Shown here: positions 44,007-53,644 of the stretch, piece by piece | Layout of the letters: each line of letters starts with the position of its first letter | How positions within the stretch are numbered: the stretch's first letter is position 1 | Source of the DNA: CAIOHW01 sp964432565 | GTDB taxonomy: Bacteria; Bdellovibrionota; UBA1018 | DNA: 64,000 nucleotides | Reading direction: 5' to 3' | Assembly (NCBI GenBank): GCA_964432565.1 | Contig: CAYSOA010000001.1 | Span: 124,001 to 188,000, forward strand | Made by a program: the position numbers and the translations under genes | Notes under the pieces: generated by a model | The model's input: only the letters and a program-made list of their open reading frames with translations | The model's database searches: none | Told to the model about the DNA's origin: nothing

Positions 44007-45755
44007 ATGAAGCTGCTTCTTGTACATCCAGACCTGTCCGACTCTTCTTCGCTGGCTCAGGCGTTTCGCTCTGCCGGCGTGACGGTGTTTGTTGCCCGCT
44101 CGGAGGAGGAGGCCCGGCAGTTACTGTCAGCGCATTCCAGCAGCCTGGAGCTGGCAGTTCTCCATCGCGAGCCGTTTGGTCTCGATCTGATTTCCTTCAT
44201 TCGGGCGACCCCTTCACTCGCCGATCTTCCGTATGTCCTGACCTCGTCGGAGTGGAGTGATGAGGATTTCGTTCGGCATCAGGAAAGCGTAGAGGGAGCC
44301 AATGCCTACCTGAGATTCGAGGATGCCGAGCGCGACTTGAGGTTCGTCGTCGAACAGGTGCTGGGATATGAGCTGGGTTCCGCCGCAGGAGCTCCCCCTC
44401 CCGTTCCCGTTTCCGAGTCGACGGCCCTGACCCGATTGTCTCGACCCGCTCCCTCGATTCAGGAAGTGAAGGGGATTCAAGTCGAGGTAGAGGACGCGAC
44501 GAGTGTCTTCACGGCGGCTTCGGTCGGTGGAGGCTCCACTTCGTTCAAGCTGGAGGTGGACCTGCCGCAGCTCAGCTCTAACGAGCCGGTGACTCCACCT
44601 TCCTCTCAGGATGCAGACGGCGCGACGCGCGTTCTCTCTCGCGACGCCGTTTTTTCGGAACCGAAGCTCGATGACGCTAGTGAGAGTAGTGGGATCGAGA
44701 TTGTGCTCGATGCGGGAGAATCTCAGGGTTTCGAGCGACTTGAGGCGCAGCCGAAGCAGCAGGACGAGGCGCAGCCGAAGCAGCAGGACGAGGCGCAGCC
44801 TGTCGAGGTTCCGGCCGTCGAGCTCCGTCCTGACGAATTCAAGTCCGATGGCTTCACGCCGGATCCTGGGTCCATGGTCGAACTTCCAGTACTCGAGTCG
44901 ACTCGGGTGCAGTCAGACCTCGAGGTTGGTTTGCAGTCCGTCATCGAGTCTCGCCAGGACATCATTGCCGAGCCCGAGCCCGAGCCCGATCTGGCCTCCG
45001 AGATGCCCTATCTTTTCGGAGGAACTCGCCCCCGGCCCAGTGCGCCCGTGGGCGATGCCGTGGTTCCAGGAGGGGCCAGCCAGACGCCGGACATTGAAAC
45101 TCTCAAACGCTATCTGGCTCTTCGGGAGCAGGATGTGGCCACGCTCTCGGCGCAGCTGCACGAGGCACGAAACCATATTCGCAAGCTCGAAGAAGACCTG
45201 CGCCAGAGCCACGCCCTGATGGAGGAGCAGGATTACCAGCTCAAGCAAAAGGCACGGCGCGAGCAGGAGTTCGAGCGCGAGAAGGCTCTGGTGGCCCAGG
45301 GACTTCAGGCCGAGATGGATGAGATTCGCTTTCAGATGAAGGCCCGTGCCGACAAGGCTCGAGCCCTTGAAAGCCAGGTTCGCGAAACGACGCAGGAGAT
45401 GGAGCGCATGCGCGAGCGGGTGCGCAACGATTTTCGCCGAATTCGTGTTCGTGAAAAGGAGCTTGAGAACCGTCTGGACCTGGTAAAGAGGGACTCCGAG
45501 GCGCTGTTGCTGGCTCGCGAGGGGACGATCCTGGAGCTGAAGCGCAAGCTCGATACTGCGGAGTTCAATCTCGACCTGCTGCACGATCGTCTCGCGCGCG
45601 AGAAGGACTCTTCAGACGAGCTGCGCGAGAAGCTATTGAGAGCCTCACAGGCGGTTCGATTGGCAGGCGGCTTGCTGGATCCGGCGGATGCAGATGCAGC
45701 CTTGCAGGGATCGGCAGCGAAAACTCCCGAAAGATCTGAACGAAAAGTCTCCTGA
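44007..45755 (+). CDS. Pseudo-receiver plus coiled-coil protein (FrzS/AglZ-like architecture)
   Basis: A 582-residue protein. Residues 1-125 fold like a CheY receiver, but the phospho-acceptor is replaced by His53 (LELAVLHRE) and the conserved Lys is missing (AYLRF), so it cannot be phosphorylated normally. Residues about 130-370 are an acidic, disordered linker with a tandem EAQPKQQD repeat. Residues about 370-565 form a long coiled coil (REQDVATLSAQLHEARNHIR onward). This is the layout of Myxococcus FrzS and AglZ, polar motility regulators that act with type IV pili or gliding motors. Homology to these is not proved. The next gene overlaps its end by 68 bases. Confidence 0.8.
   Translation: MKLLLVHPDLSDSSSLAQAFRSAGVTVFVARSEEEARQLLSAHSSSLELAVLHREPFGLDLISFIRATPSLADLPYVLTSSEWSDEDFVRHQESVEGANAYLRFEDAERDLRFVVEQVLGYELGSAAGAPPPVPVSESTALTRLSRPAPSIQEVKGIQVEVEDATSVFTAASVGGGSTSFKLEVDLPQLSSNEPVTPPSSQDADGATRVLSRDAVFSEPKLDDASESSGIEIVLDAGESQGFERLEAQPKQQDEAQPKQQDEAQPVEVPAVELRPDEFKSDGFTPDPGSMVELPVLESTRVQSDLEVGLQSVIESRQDIIAEPEPEPDLASEMPYLFGGTRPRPSAPVGDAVVPGGASQTPDIETLKRYLALREQDVATLSAQLHEARNHIRKLEEDLRQSHALMEEQDYQLKQKARREQEFEREKALVAQGLQAEMDEIRFQMKARADKARALESQVRETTQEMERMRERVRNDFRRIRVREKELENRLDLVKRDSEALLLAREGTILELKRKLDTAEFNLDLLHDRLAREKDSSDELREKLLRASQAVRLAGGLLDPADADAALQGSAAKTPERSERKVS
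44742..44800 (+). repeat. 24-bp in-frame tandem repeat in the linker of the pseudo-receiver protein
   Basis: Two identical 24-base units (44742-44765 and 44766-44789) plus 11 bases of a third encode EAQPKQQD repeats. As the unit is a multiple of three, copy number changes would lengthen or shorten the linker without a frameshift. Confidence 0.9.
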
Positions 45756-46839
45756 GCTGGATCGCCTGAGGCTGGTGGTCAGTGACTTTCACCTGGGGAC
45801 CGGACGATTCTTCAGGGATGGGTCCGAGAACATCCTGGAGGACTTTGTTTACGACGAGGAGTTCGCCGACTTCGTTCGTCATTATTCCCGGGGGCGTCAC
45901 CAACATCGTGAAGTCGAGCTGGTGCTCAACGGCGATATTCTGAATCTTCTTCAAGTGGATGACTACGGGGTGCATACCCATCTGATCACTGAGGCGGCGA
46001 CGGTGCGAGCCGTTCAGCGAATCATCGACGGTCATCCGATTTTTTTCGGTGCGCTGCGCGAGTTCTGTTCCAATCCCCGTCACAAGATCGTCTACATCGT
46101 GGGTAACCATGACATGGGCATGCTTTGGCCCGGGCCGCGCCGTGCATTCGAGAGGGCTGTGGGCGCGAGCGTGCGCTTTTGCGATGTCTCGTATGAAGCG
46201 GATGGGGTTCACATCCAGCACGGCCATCAGTGGGACGACCTCTGCCGTACCGAGATGCGCCAGCCCTTCGTGACGAAAGGACTGCCCGAGCCGGTACTCA
46301 ACCTGCCCTGGGGATCGATCTTTGTCGCGGTCTGGCTGACTCGGGTCAAGCTGCAGCGACCGCACGTCGACAAGGTCAAGCCCTTCTCAGTCTTTTTGCG
46401 ATGGATGCTGCTGCATGACACCGTTTGGGCCGTGACCACGCTGGCACGCATGACTCGATTTCTCTGGGAGGCGATGGCTCAGCGTTCGCGCTATCGCCTG
46501 GTTGAGGGAGTGCGCGTGACCTGGAGCATGATTCGGCAGGGAACGGTCTACCCCAGTTTTGACCGGGTGGCCGTGAAGGTCCTGGGAGAGAACCCCTCGG
46601 CACGGGTCGTCATCTTCGGGCACACGCACGTGCTGCGGCATCGACGATTTGAGGGTGGGCGCGAGTACTTCAATGAAGGGTGCTGGAACGAGGTGACCAA
46701 CCTCGAGCTGGGAGAATTCGGTACTCGCACCAAGCTGTCCTACGCCCTGATCGAGCTGCCTGGCGCCGGGGGGCGCCCCCGAGTGCGGCTCAAGCGTTGG
46801 ATGGGAAGATGGCGCCCGGAGATGGATTTGATCGGATAA
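45688..46839 (+). CDS. Calcineurin-like metallophosphoesterase (UDP-diacylglucosamine hydrolase-like)
   Basis: A 383-residue protein with the two-metal phosphoesterase motif set: SDFHLGTG, LVLNGDILNL, YIVGNHDMG, HGHQWD and FGHTHVLRH. The family includes LpxH, which removes UMP from UDP-2,3-diacylglucosamine in lipid A synthesis. The length and the large insertion between HGHQ and GHTH (about 90 residues, with a hydrophobic helix WMLLHDTVWAVTTLARM) differ from typical LpxH of about 240 residues, so another phosphodiester substrate is possible. It overlaps the previous gene by 68 bases and lies upstream of kdsB. Confidence 0.82.
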   Translation: MQMQPCRDRQRKLPKDLNEKSPELDRLRLVVSDFHLGTGRFFRDGSENILEDFVYDEEFADFVRHYSRGRHQHREVELVLNGDILNLLQVDDYGVHTHLITEAATVRAVQRIIDGHPIFFGALREFCSNPRHKIVYIVGNHDMGMLWPGPRRAFERAVGASVRFCDVSYEADGVHIQHGHQWDDLCRTEMRQPFVTKGLPEPVLNLPWGSIFVAVWLTRVKLQRPHVDKVKPFSVFLRWMLLHDTVWAVTTLARMTRFLWEAMAQRSRYRLVEGVRVTWSMIRQGTVYPSFDRVAVKVLGENPSARVVIFGHTHVLRHRRFEGGREYFNEGCWNEVTNLELGEFGTRTKLSYALIELPGAGGRPRVRLKRWMGRWRPEMDLIG

Positions 46840-46893
46840 TAAAATCACGAGCTGCCTTGACCCTGAGGCCGGCGTTTTCTACTCTGAAACTCC

Positions 46894-47649
46894 ATGAAGG
46901 AACCCTCAGTCGCGACGGTGATTCCTGCGCGTTATTCTGCGCAGCGCCTTCCTGGAAAACCACTGGCCGATATTCACGGCAAGCCCATGATCCAGCACGT
47001 GCTCGAGCGCGCCGCAGCAGCGACGGGAATCTCGATGACGGGTGTTGCAACGGATGATGAGCGAATCTCCAAGGCGGTTCAGTCTTTTGGGGGCAAGGTC
47101 TGGATGACCTCTCCCGATCTGCAGAGTGGTACAGACCGAGTTGCTGCAGTGGCTGCCCTGCATCCCGAGATCGATATCTTCGTCAATGTTCAGGGCGACG
47201 AGCCGCTCATGGATCCGCGGGCCATCGAGGCAGCCGTTGAGCTGGTGCGTTCGGGGCGGTTCGACATGGCCACGGTGATGACTCCAGTGAAGGAGCCCGA
47301 AGATCTCTTGAACCCTGCCGTAGTGAAGGTTCTTTCGGACGATCATGGCCGGGCGATCTATTTCTCGCGCCATCCGATTCCGTACAGCCGTCAATCCGCT
47401 CCCCAGCCCGGAGAGGCCTGGGTCTGCCGCAGGCACGTGGGCCTCTATGTCTATCGCAGGGAGACGTTGATGCGCTTCAGTTCGTTACCCGCCTGCGCCA
47501 TGGAGCGCGCAGAGAGCCTCGAGCAGTTGCGGGCGCTTCAAGCGGGGATTTCGATCGGAATTGTCGAAGTCGACTTCGTTTCCATCGGCGTGGACACGCC
47601 GGAGGAACTCGAGAAGGTTCGTTCCATCATGGCACCAGGAAGGGCGTAA
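46894..47649 (+). CDS. kdsB: 3-deoxy-manno-octulosonate cytidylyltransferase (CMP-KDO synthetase)
   Basis: A 251-residue enzyme that activates KDO with CTP for LPS inner-core assembly. Diagnostic motifs are VIPARYSAQRLPGKPLADI, VATDDERI, SGTDRVAAVA and VNVQGDEPLMDP, ending with the VGVDTPEDLE-like GVDTPEELEKVR. Length is normal. It starts 54 bases after the phosphoesterase gene and is followed by pyrG after five bases; pyrG supplies the CTP it uses. This kdsB-pyrG order is frequent in proteobacteria. Confidence 0.96.
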   Translation: MKEPSVATVIPARYSAQRLPGKPLADIHGKPMIQHVLERAAAATGISMTGVATDDERISKAVQSFGGKVWMTSPDLQSGTDRVAAVAALHPEIDIFVNVQGDEPLMDPRAIEAAVELVRSGRFDMATVMTPVKEPEDLLNPAVVKVLSDDHGRAIYFSRHPIPYSRQSAPQPGEAWVCRRHVGLYVYRRETLMRFSSLPACAMERAESLEQLRALQAGISIGIVEVDFVSIGVDTPEELEKVRSIMAPGRA

Positions 47650-47654
47650 GCAGC

Positions 47655-49310
47655 ATGGCCAAGCAGAAAAAGTTCATCTTTGTGACGGGTGGCGTCCTGT
47701 CGAGCATCGGAAAGGGCATTGCCTCCGCTTCGCTCGGGATGCTCATGGAAAGTCGTGGAATCAAGGTGACCATGGTCAAGATGGATCCCTACCTCAATGT
47801 CGATCCCGGCACGATGAGTCCGTTCCAGCATGGCGAGGTCTTCGTGCTGGACGACGGCGCCGAGACCGATCTCGATCTCGGGCATTATTCCCGGTTCGTG
47901 CAGAATGCGGTCTTCACACGCAAGAACAGCTTCACGACCGGAAGAATCTACGACACGGTCATTCGTCGCGAGCGGGCGGGCGGATACCTCGGCAAAACCG
48001 TGCAGGTGATTCCCCACATCACCGATGAGATCAAGCATCACATCGATGAGGCGGCCGCCGACGCCGATCTGGCGATCATCGAAGTGGGAGGAACCGTTGG
48101 AGACATCGAAAGCCTGCCATTTCTTGAAGCGATTCGGCAGATGCGCGTGGAGCGGGGGGCTGAAAACGTCCTTTTCGTGCACCTGACGCTCGTCCCCTAC
48201 ATTGGCGCTGCCGGTGAGCTCAAGACCAAGCCCACCCAGCACAGCGTCAAGGAGCTTCGTGAGATCGGCATCCAGCCGGACATCCTGCTCTGTCGAACTG
48301 ATCGTCAGATTCCGCGCGACGTACGAGAAAAGATCGGGCTCTTCTGCAACGTTCCCGCCGAGCAGGTCTTTAGTGCCATCGATGTCACCAGCATCTATGA
48401 AGTTCCGCTTTATTTTGCAGAGGAGGGTCTCGACGAGAAGGTGGTCGAAAAGCTCGGTATTTGGACGAGTCGCCCCGATCTTTCGAGCTGGGCATCCATG
48501 GTCGAGAAGATTCGCAGGCCGAAGCACGAAGTCACTATCGGGATCGTGGGCAAATACACGGACTGGCGAGACAGTTACAAGTCGCTTGCCGAAGCGCTGG
48601 TGCATGGCGGTGTCGCCAATGACTGCCGCGTGAACATGCTCTACATTGACTCCGAAGAGCTCGAGAAGGGCGAGGGTCGAGACCTTCTGGATACGGTAGA
48701 TGGGGTTCTGGTGCCGGGTGGCTTTGGCGAGCGAGGGGTTGAAGGAAAAATCATCGCCATTGAGCATGCTCGTACCCATAAAATTCCCTACTTTGGCATC
48801 TGCCTGGGCATGCAGCTCGCGGTCATTGAATTTGCTCGGCATGTGGCGGGGCTGAAGGAGGCTCACTCCGCGGAATTTCGTCCTGAGGGTGCCCAGAATG
48901 TCGTCGCGCTGATGGAATCCCAAAAAGAGGTCAAGGATCTTGGTGGAACCATGAGGCTGGGCGCCTATCCCTGTTCGATTCTGCCCAAGACAGGTTCGGG
49001 ACCAACGAGGGCCTATCAGGCCTATCGCAAGGACCGCATCATCGAGCGCCATCGCCACCGTTTTGAAGTGAATCCGAAGTTTCGGGCCGCGATCGAAGAG
49101 GCGGGGCTGGTGGTTTCAGGGCATCACGTGCATCAGGAGACCGGAACCGATCTGGTCGAGATCGTTGAAGTGGCGGATCATCCCTGGTTTCTGGGGTGCC
49201 AGTTTCATCCCGAGTTTCTGAGTAAACCGATGGCGCCGCATCCCCTTTTCTCCGGTTTCATCAAGGCTGCCACTCAGTCGGGGCGAAAGGGCCAGGGCAA
49301 GCTTCTTTAG
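47655..49310 (+). CDS. pyrG: CTP synthase
   Basis: A 551-residue enzyme making CTP from UTP and glutamine. The N-terminal synthetase domain starts KFIFVTGGVLSSIGKGI and contains MDPYLNVDPGTMSPFQHGEV; the C-terminal glutaminase domain has the nucleophile in GICLGMQLA and His/Glu in FHPEF. The size is normal. It is co-transcribed with kdsB. The stop codon overlaps the stop of the opposite-strand lipoprotein gene by four bases. Confidence 0.98.
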   Translation: MAKQKKFIFVTGGVLSSIGKGIASASLGMLMESRGIKVTMVKMDPYLNVDPGTMSPFQHGEVFVLDDGAETDLDLGHYSRFVQNAVFTRKNSFTTGRIYDTVIRRERAGGYLGKTVQVIPHITDEIKHHIDEAAADADLAIIEVGGTVGDIESLPFLEAIRQMRVERGAENVLFVHLTLVPYIGAAGELKTKPTQHSVKELREIGIQPDILLCRTDRQIPRDVREKIGLFCNVPAEQVFSAIDVTSIYEVPLYFAEEGLDEKVVEKLGIWTSRPDLSSWASMVEKIRRPKHEVTIGIVGKYTDWRDSYKSLAEALVHGGVANDCRVNMLYIDSEELEKGEGRDLLDTVDGVLVPGGFGERGVEGKIIAIEHARTHKIPYFGICLGMQLAVIEFARHVAGLKEAHSAEFRPEGAQNVVALMESQKEVKDLGGTMRLGAYPCSILPKTGSGPTRAYQAYRKDRIIERHRHRFEVNPKFRAAIEEAGLVVSGHHVHQETGTDLVEIVEVADHPWFLGCQFHPEFLSKPMAPHPLFSGFIKAATQSGRKGQGKLL

Positions 49311-52300
49311 AATGAAAGCCAGGCAGCGGCCTCTTCGCGGCTGATTCGGGCGATCTCTCCACTGGTAGTCGAACCGATGACACTGACAAAGTCATCGTTC
49401 GAGTCTGCCAGAACCAGCTGGTCCCAGAGTCCGTCGCCATCGACATCGCGAATGGCCCAACGACCTGGTGCCGAGAGCATCCGCAGTGAGGGTTTCGCAC
49501 TGGTGCCGCCCGACGTGTGTGACAGGGACGCCGACTCTGTAACGGTCGCAAGTCCGTCATGTCCCTGAATCGTCACTGTTCCCGTGTAGCTGGTCGAGGC
49601 CGGGGGAGCAAAGTCGAGAACGACCGTACAGTCCTTTCCTGCCAACAGGCTAGTCGAGCAGCTTCCGCCGAGACCCGGAAAGCTTCCGCCCGAAAACTGG
49701 AATGCGCCGACCGTCGAAGCGCTCACGGTTCCGGAAAGACTGCTCAAGGCCATTCCCCCAACGTTTTGAACGACGAGTGCTGCCTGACTGGAGGATCCCG
49801 GAGATGCCGACGGGAAGACGAGCGAGTCATCAGACAAAAGAAGGAAGGCCTGTGTTTTTGCCTCTCCTCCCAGTGTTCGTGTCAGTGTCACCTCTCCAGC
49901 TCCGGTCTCGGCCGTGAGGGACCAGGTGCCCGAGAACTCTCCGATGCTGGGAAGCGAGAAGGCGACGACAATCGTGCAGCTGTCGCTCGTCATGGGGTTG
50001 GAGCACGTTCCCCCAGTGCCCGGAAAACTTCCTCCCAGGAAGTGGAAGGAGCCGACTCCCGACTCGGAGTCGATCGAGGCCATCAGGGCCGTGGAGGTGG
50101 GACCACCCGTTCGAGTGAGGGTGAAGGTGACCGGGTGAGTGCCACCGACGGCGCGATCGCCGATGTCGAGGCCATCGGCCGGCGAGAGCTGGTACCCTGA
50201 CGGCGTTGTGGCAGACAGCGCAACGTTCACTGTCTGCGTGCTGCTTCCGTTCGAATAGCGAAACTGAAGGGTGCCTGAATAACGTCCATGCGTCGATGCA
50301 GTAAAACGAACAGAAATCGTACAGCTCGAACCTGCCTCGAGTCCGGGGCTGAGGCTGGTGCAGTTCTGCGAGGCGATCGAAAATGGGCTGTTGATGCCGA
50401 GAATCTGCATCGAGGTGGCGGGAACGGCGGAAGCGCGGTTGGTCAGGGTGAACTCGAGAGTGGACGACTGGCCCAAAGAGATCTGGCCGAAGTTCAAGTT
50501 ACTTTCTGATGCCGTGACGAGGGCCGAAATGCCGGCGCTGGCGCTCAGGGCCTTGGAGGCCTGCGCGGTGGCGAGTCCGTTGAAGTACGATACGCCCACC
50601 GTGGCAGAAAAGTCTCCTGAGGAAGTGGGTTCAAAGACAAGCCGGATCGTGCAGCTCGTGCCAGCGCTCAAGGCGCTGCTGCAGTTTCCGCCCGTCCCCG
50701 GATAGGAGCCTCCGGCAAACTTGAAGGGGGTTGCAGGGGCCAGTCCCGAGAGACTGGTGGCCTGGCCTCCCCCGGAATGAGTGAGTGTGAGCGAGATGGG
50801 GGTGCTGCTGCCCGTCACTTTCATGCCTGACACTGAGCCCGTGCCGGTCAGGGTGAGCACGGGAACCACTTGTGCCGTCCCTCGCAAAGTCATGCTCGAG
50901 GTCATCGCTCCCGCGCCGCTGTCGTAGGCAAGCGATAGGGTTGCGGTCGGGCTGCCCGACGCTGTCGGAGTGAACCGCACTCGGACGGTACAGCTCCCGC
51001 TCGAGAGGGCAGCGCCACAGGTTCCTCCGGTGCCCGGGTAGGCCCCTCCGATGAATGAATAGGCAGTGCTCCCCGTGATCGAGCCCGTCATCCCCGTGAC
51101 CGGGGTATTTCCCTGAAACGTGACGGTGAGAGTGGCATCCGTACTGGACCCCACAGCCTTGTCCCCAAAGTGGTAGTCGCCCGAGAAAGCCGGTTTTCCG
51201 TTTGAAGACCCGGTCAGTGACCGCGTGGCGGATTGTCCGATCGCGCCGTTGTAGTACGAGAGGGTGGCGTTTCTGGTCACCGTGCCCGAAGTATTGGGCA
51301 TGAAGGTCACCTCCATCAGGCAGCTTGCGCCAGGAGCCAGCTCAGTTCCGCAGGTACCGCTGGTGCCGGGATAGCTTCCTCCAGTGAAGCGGTAGTTCGA
51401 GTCGAGCGAGGCAGACAGGCTCGTCGCGCTCAACTCTCCCGACGTGTGTCGCACTTCGAGCAGTTGGGGGTCGGAGGTTTGTCCGATCAGCACCGAGCCA
51501 AAGTTGAGAGTCGTCGTGGGATGAAAGGAGAGGGTCGCTGCCAGGCGTCCCGTGACCGTCAGGGGGACTGCGAGGGATCTTGTCTGTACCCCGTCGTGAT
51601 AACTGATCGAGAAGCTTCGCTGACTCACTCCCGAGGTGCTCGGCGTCGCGCGAATAGTGATCGTGCAGGTAGCCCCTGCGGCGAGTGTTGGCGGGCAGTT
51701 CTGGTTCACCAAAAAGAAGGGCGATGGGATCGAGCCGACAGAAATACTGGTGGCACTCACGCCTGATGTGGGAGGAGTAGAAATCTGGAGCGCGATCGTG
51801 CGGCTCCCGGTCGTGACCAGCTCACCGAAGTCGAGCGGCGAGGCGCTAGGTTCGAGGGTTGCTGCAGCAACGGCGGTTGCTGTAACTCCCAGGCTTGCCG
51901 AGTCGGCCATGACTCCGTTGTGGAACGAGAGCGCGAAAGTCTCGTTGTAGCTTCCTGCCGTGGCTGGTGCGAAGCGAATGGTGTAGGTACAGCTTCCGGA
52001 GCCCAGAGATGCTCCGCAGGTGGTCGAGAGGATCGTGAAGGCGGTTCCTGCGGGCAGGCTTCCCGAGAGGCTCGTGGCCGTAGCACCTCCCAGATGCGTG
52101 AGCGTCAGCGTGCGCTGTGAGCTTGCCCCCGTGAGGATCGAACCCGCAGGTGTCGCACTTCCCAATGAGAGCGAGAGGTTCGCCTCGGTCTTGCCAATCA
52201 GGGCTGCCGTCAGGCTGCTGGTGCCGATACCCCCCTGATAATTGACGGCAAGGTTTCCAGAATACGTCCCGCGGTTGGTCGGGGCGAACTCCACCGCCAG

Positions 52301-53644
52301 AGTGCAGGATGATCCGGGAAGCAGAGTCGTGGTGCAGTTGCCACCGGTTCCGGGATAACTTCCCCCTGCGAAGCGAAAGCCTGAAGGAAGAGATGCCGAA
52401 ATCTGGCTTGCCGAGGGCTGCCCCTCGTCATGGCTGAGGGTGAGCATGCGCAGGCTGGCGCTCCCTGCTGCAACCGTTCCGAAGTCGACCGATGCTGGTG
52501 AGAGGGTGAGTCTTGCCGGAGGAACAGCCGTAAAGCTGAAGTCGGCCTTGGCCTCGTACCACTTTGAGCCGCTTCTGTAGAGCAGGGTCAGGGTGCGCGT
52601 CTGGGCGCCGGCAGTGCTCGGGGTGATGGCCAGGTTGAGCGTGCAGGTTCCCAGAAAGATTTCCGCTCCGCAGGTTCCTCCGGACCCGGGATAGGATCCT
52701 CCCGGAAAGCTCATCTCACCCTGAATGCCCAAAAAGGCGAGGCCGGTTGCCGGGATGTCTCCTTCGTCATACCGAACTACCAGGGGGATGGTTCCCTGGC
52801 CGCCGACAAAGACCTGCCCGATATCCTGATTGACGGGCAATAGCGTCAGCTTCGGAGGGTAGGTCACCGAGCCGGTCGCCGAAAATGTGAGCAGCTGAAC
52901 TTCCTTGCCGTCATGGTATCGAAGGGTGATCGAATCATTGAAAACTCCAGTTCTTTCGGCTCGGACGACGAGCGTCGCCGAACATGTGCTCGCCGAGACG
53001 CTTGATGCGCAGGTTCCGGTGACTCCCGGAAATCGTCCTACACCCTCGAAGTAGACTGGGGTCGCTCCGGAGACGAGCTCGAAGTTCGTCGCGGTTCCTC
53101 CCTGCAGGTGGCGCAGCGTGATGCCTCGGGTTGCGGCTTCCTGTCCCACGTAGGACGATCCGAAGTCGATGGTGCCCGAGCCGACGATCTCGAGTCGGGC
53201 AGGGGTTGCGGCTACGATCGACTGGCTCCACACGCTCTGGGTGGTGCTGTTGCGCTCGTAGGCAACCCGTACCTGCCCCGAAAAACTTCCCTCGGCTTCA
53301 GGAACGAACTCCACAGCGATCCGGCACTGATCGACGAGGCCATCGGGATTGCAGGTTCCCCCGCTTCCGGGAAAGTCGGTGTCTCCCGCCCAGCGAAAGG
53401 GACCGGTCAGTGAGGATTCGAGAACCTTGGGCAGGTGGCCACCCCGCACCGAAAGGGTGATCAGCGTCGTACTGGTTTCTCCGAGTGCCGCTGCCGTGAA
53501 CTTTCTGGAGTTGCCGGTCTGCACGGTCGTGGGGGGTTTGCTGGGGCCTGCCTCGCCGAAAACCGATTCCTGCCGGGCGCATCCGCTGATGGCGGTGACG
53601 CCCACGATCAGGGCGATGAGGCTTGCAGTCCAACGAGACATCAT
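49307..53644 (-). CDS. Giant surface lipoprotein with about twelve Ig-like choice-of-anchor repeats
   Basis: A 1445-residue protein with a lipoprotein signal peptide (lipobox ISGC) followed by about twelve repeats of roughly 105 residues. Each carries a variant of FxGGSYPGTGGTC followed 8-15 residues later by a second Cys (for example LAPGASC), then FxPxxxGxxxxxxxLxYxxG, the pattern of choice-of-anchor D/ASH-type Ig-like domains; the paired Cys suggest one disulfide per domain. The C-terminus holds DVDGDGLWDQLVLADSNDD, an FG-GAP/EF-hand-like calcium site. Likely a surface adhesin or structural fibre. Its start overlaps the partner gene upstream by four bases, so the two are coexpressed. Confidence 0.85.
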   Translation of the reverse strand: MMSRWTASLIALIVGVTAISGCARQESVFGEAGPSKPPTTVQTGNSRKFTAAALGETSTTLITLSVRGGHLPKVLESSLTGPFRWAGDTDFPGSGGTCNPDGLVDQCRIAVEFVPEAEGSFSGQVRVAYERNSTTQSVWSQSIVAATPARLEIVGSGTIDFGSSYVGQEAATRGITLRHLQGGTATNFELVSGATPVYFEGVGRFPGVTGTCASSVSASTCSATLVVRAERTGVFNDSITLRYHDGKEVQLLTFSATGSVTYPPKLTLLPVNQDIGQVFVGGQGTIPLVVRYDEGDIPATGLAFLGIQGEMSFPGGSYPGSGGTCGAEIFLGTCTLNLAITPSTAGAQTRTLTLLYRSGSKWYEAKADFSFTAVPPARLTLSPASVDFGTVAAGSASLRMLTLSHDEGQPSASQISASLPSGFRFAGGSYPGTGGNCTTTLLPGSSCTLAVEFAPTNRGTYSGNLAVNYQGGIGTSSLTAALIGKTEANLSLSLGSATPAGSILTGASSQRTLTLTHLGGATATSLSGSLPAGTAFTILSTTCGASLGSGSCTYTIRFAPATAGSYNETFALSFHNGVMADSASLGVTATAVAAATLEPSASPLDFGELVTTGSRTIALQISTPPTSGVSATSISVGSIPSPFFLVNQNCPPTLAAGATCTITIRATPSTSGVSQRSFSISYHDGVQTRSLAVPLTVTGRLAATLSFHPTTTLNFGSVLIGQTSDPQLLEVRHTSGELSATSLSASLDSNYRFTGGSYPGTSGTCGTELAPGASCLMEVTFMPNTSGTVTRNATLSYYNGAIGQSATRSLTGSSNGKPAFSGDYHFGDKAVGSSTDATLTVTFQGNTPVTGMTGSITGSTAYSFIGGAYPGTGGTCGAALSSGSCTVRVRFTPTASGSPTATLSLAYDSGAGAMTSSMTLRGTAQVVPVLTLTGTGSVSGMKVTGSSTPISLTLTHSGGGQATSLSGLAPATPFKFAGGSYPGTGGNCSSALSAGTSCTIRLVFEPTSSGDFSATVGVSYFNGLATAQASKALSASAGISALVTASESNLNFGQISLGQSSTLEFTLTNRASAVPATSMQILGINSPFSIASQNCTSLSPGLEAGSSCTISVRFTASTHGRYSGTLQFRYSNGSSTQTVNVALSATTPSGYQLSPADGLDIGDRAVGGTHPVTFTLTRTGGPTSTALMASIDSESGVGSFHFLGGSFPGTGGTCSNPMTSDSCTIVVAFSLPSIGEFSGTWSLTAETGAGEVTLTRTLGGEAKTQAFLLLSDDSLVFPSASPGSSSQAALVVQNVGGMALSSLSGTVSASTVGAFQFSGGSFPGLGGSCSTSLLAGKDCTVVLDFAPPASTSYTGTVTIQGHDGLATVTESASLSHTSGGTSAKPSLRMLSAPGRWAIRDVDGDGLWDQLVLADSNDDFVSVIGSTTSGEIARISREEAAAWLSF
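49480..53560 (-). repeat. Array of about twelve degenerate ~315-bp repeats in the lipoprotein gene
   Basis: The twelve units encode related Ig-like domains, recognisable by GGSYPGTGG-type motifs; those in units 3, 4, 7, 8, 9, 11 and 12 are nearly full, while units 1 and 2 are diverged and 5, 6 and 10 lack the first half (NQNC or STTC instead). The repeats differ at DNA level, so they look old rather than freshly amplified. Limits are approximate. Confidence 0.75.

Noticed and set aside
44742..44800. CRISPR-like or mobile repeat
   Set aside because: The tandem units have no spacers and are in-frame coding repeats.
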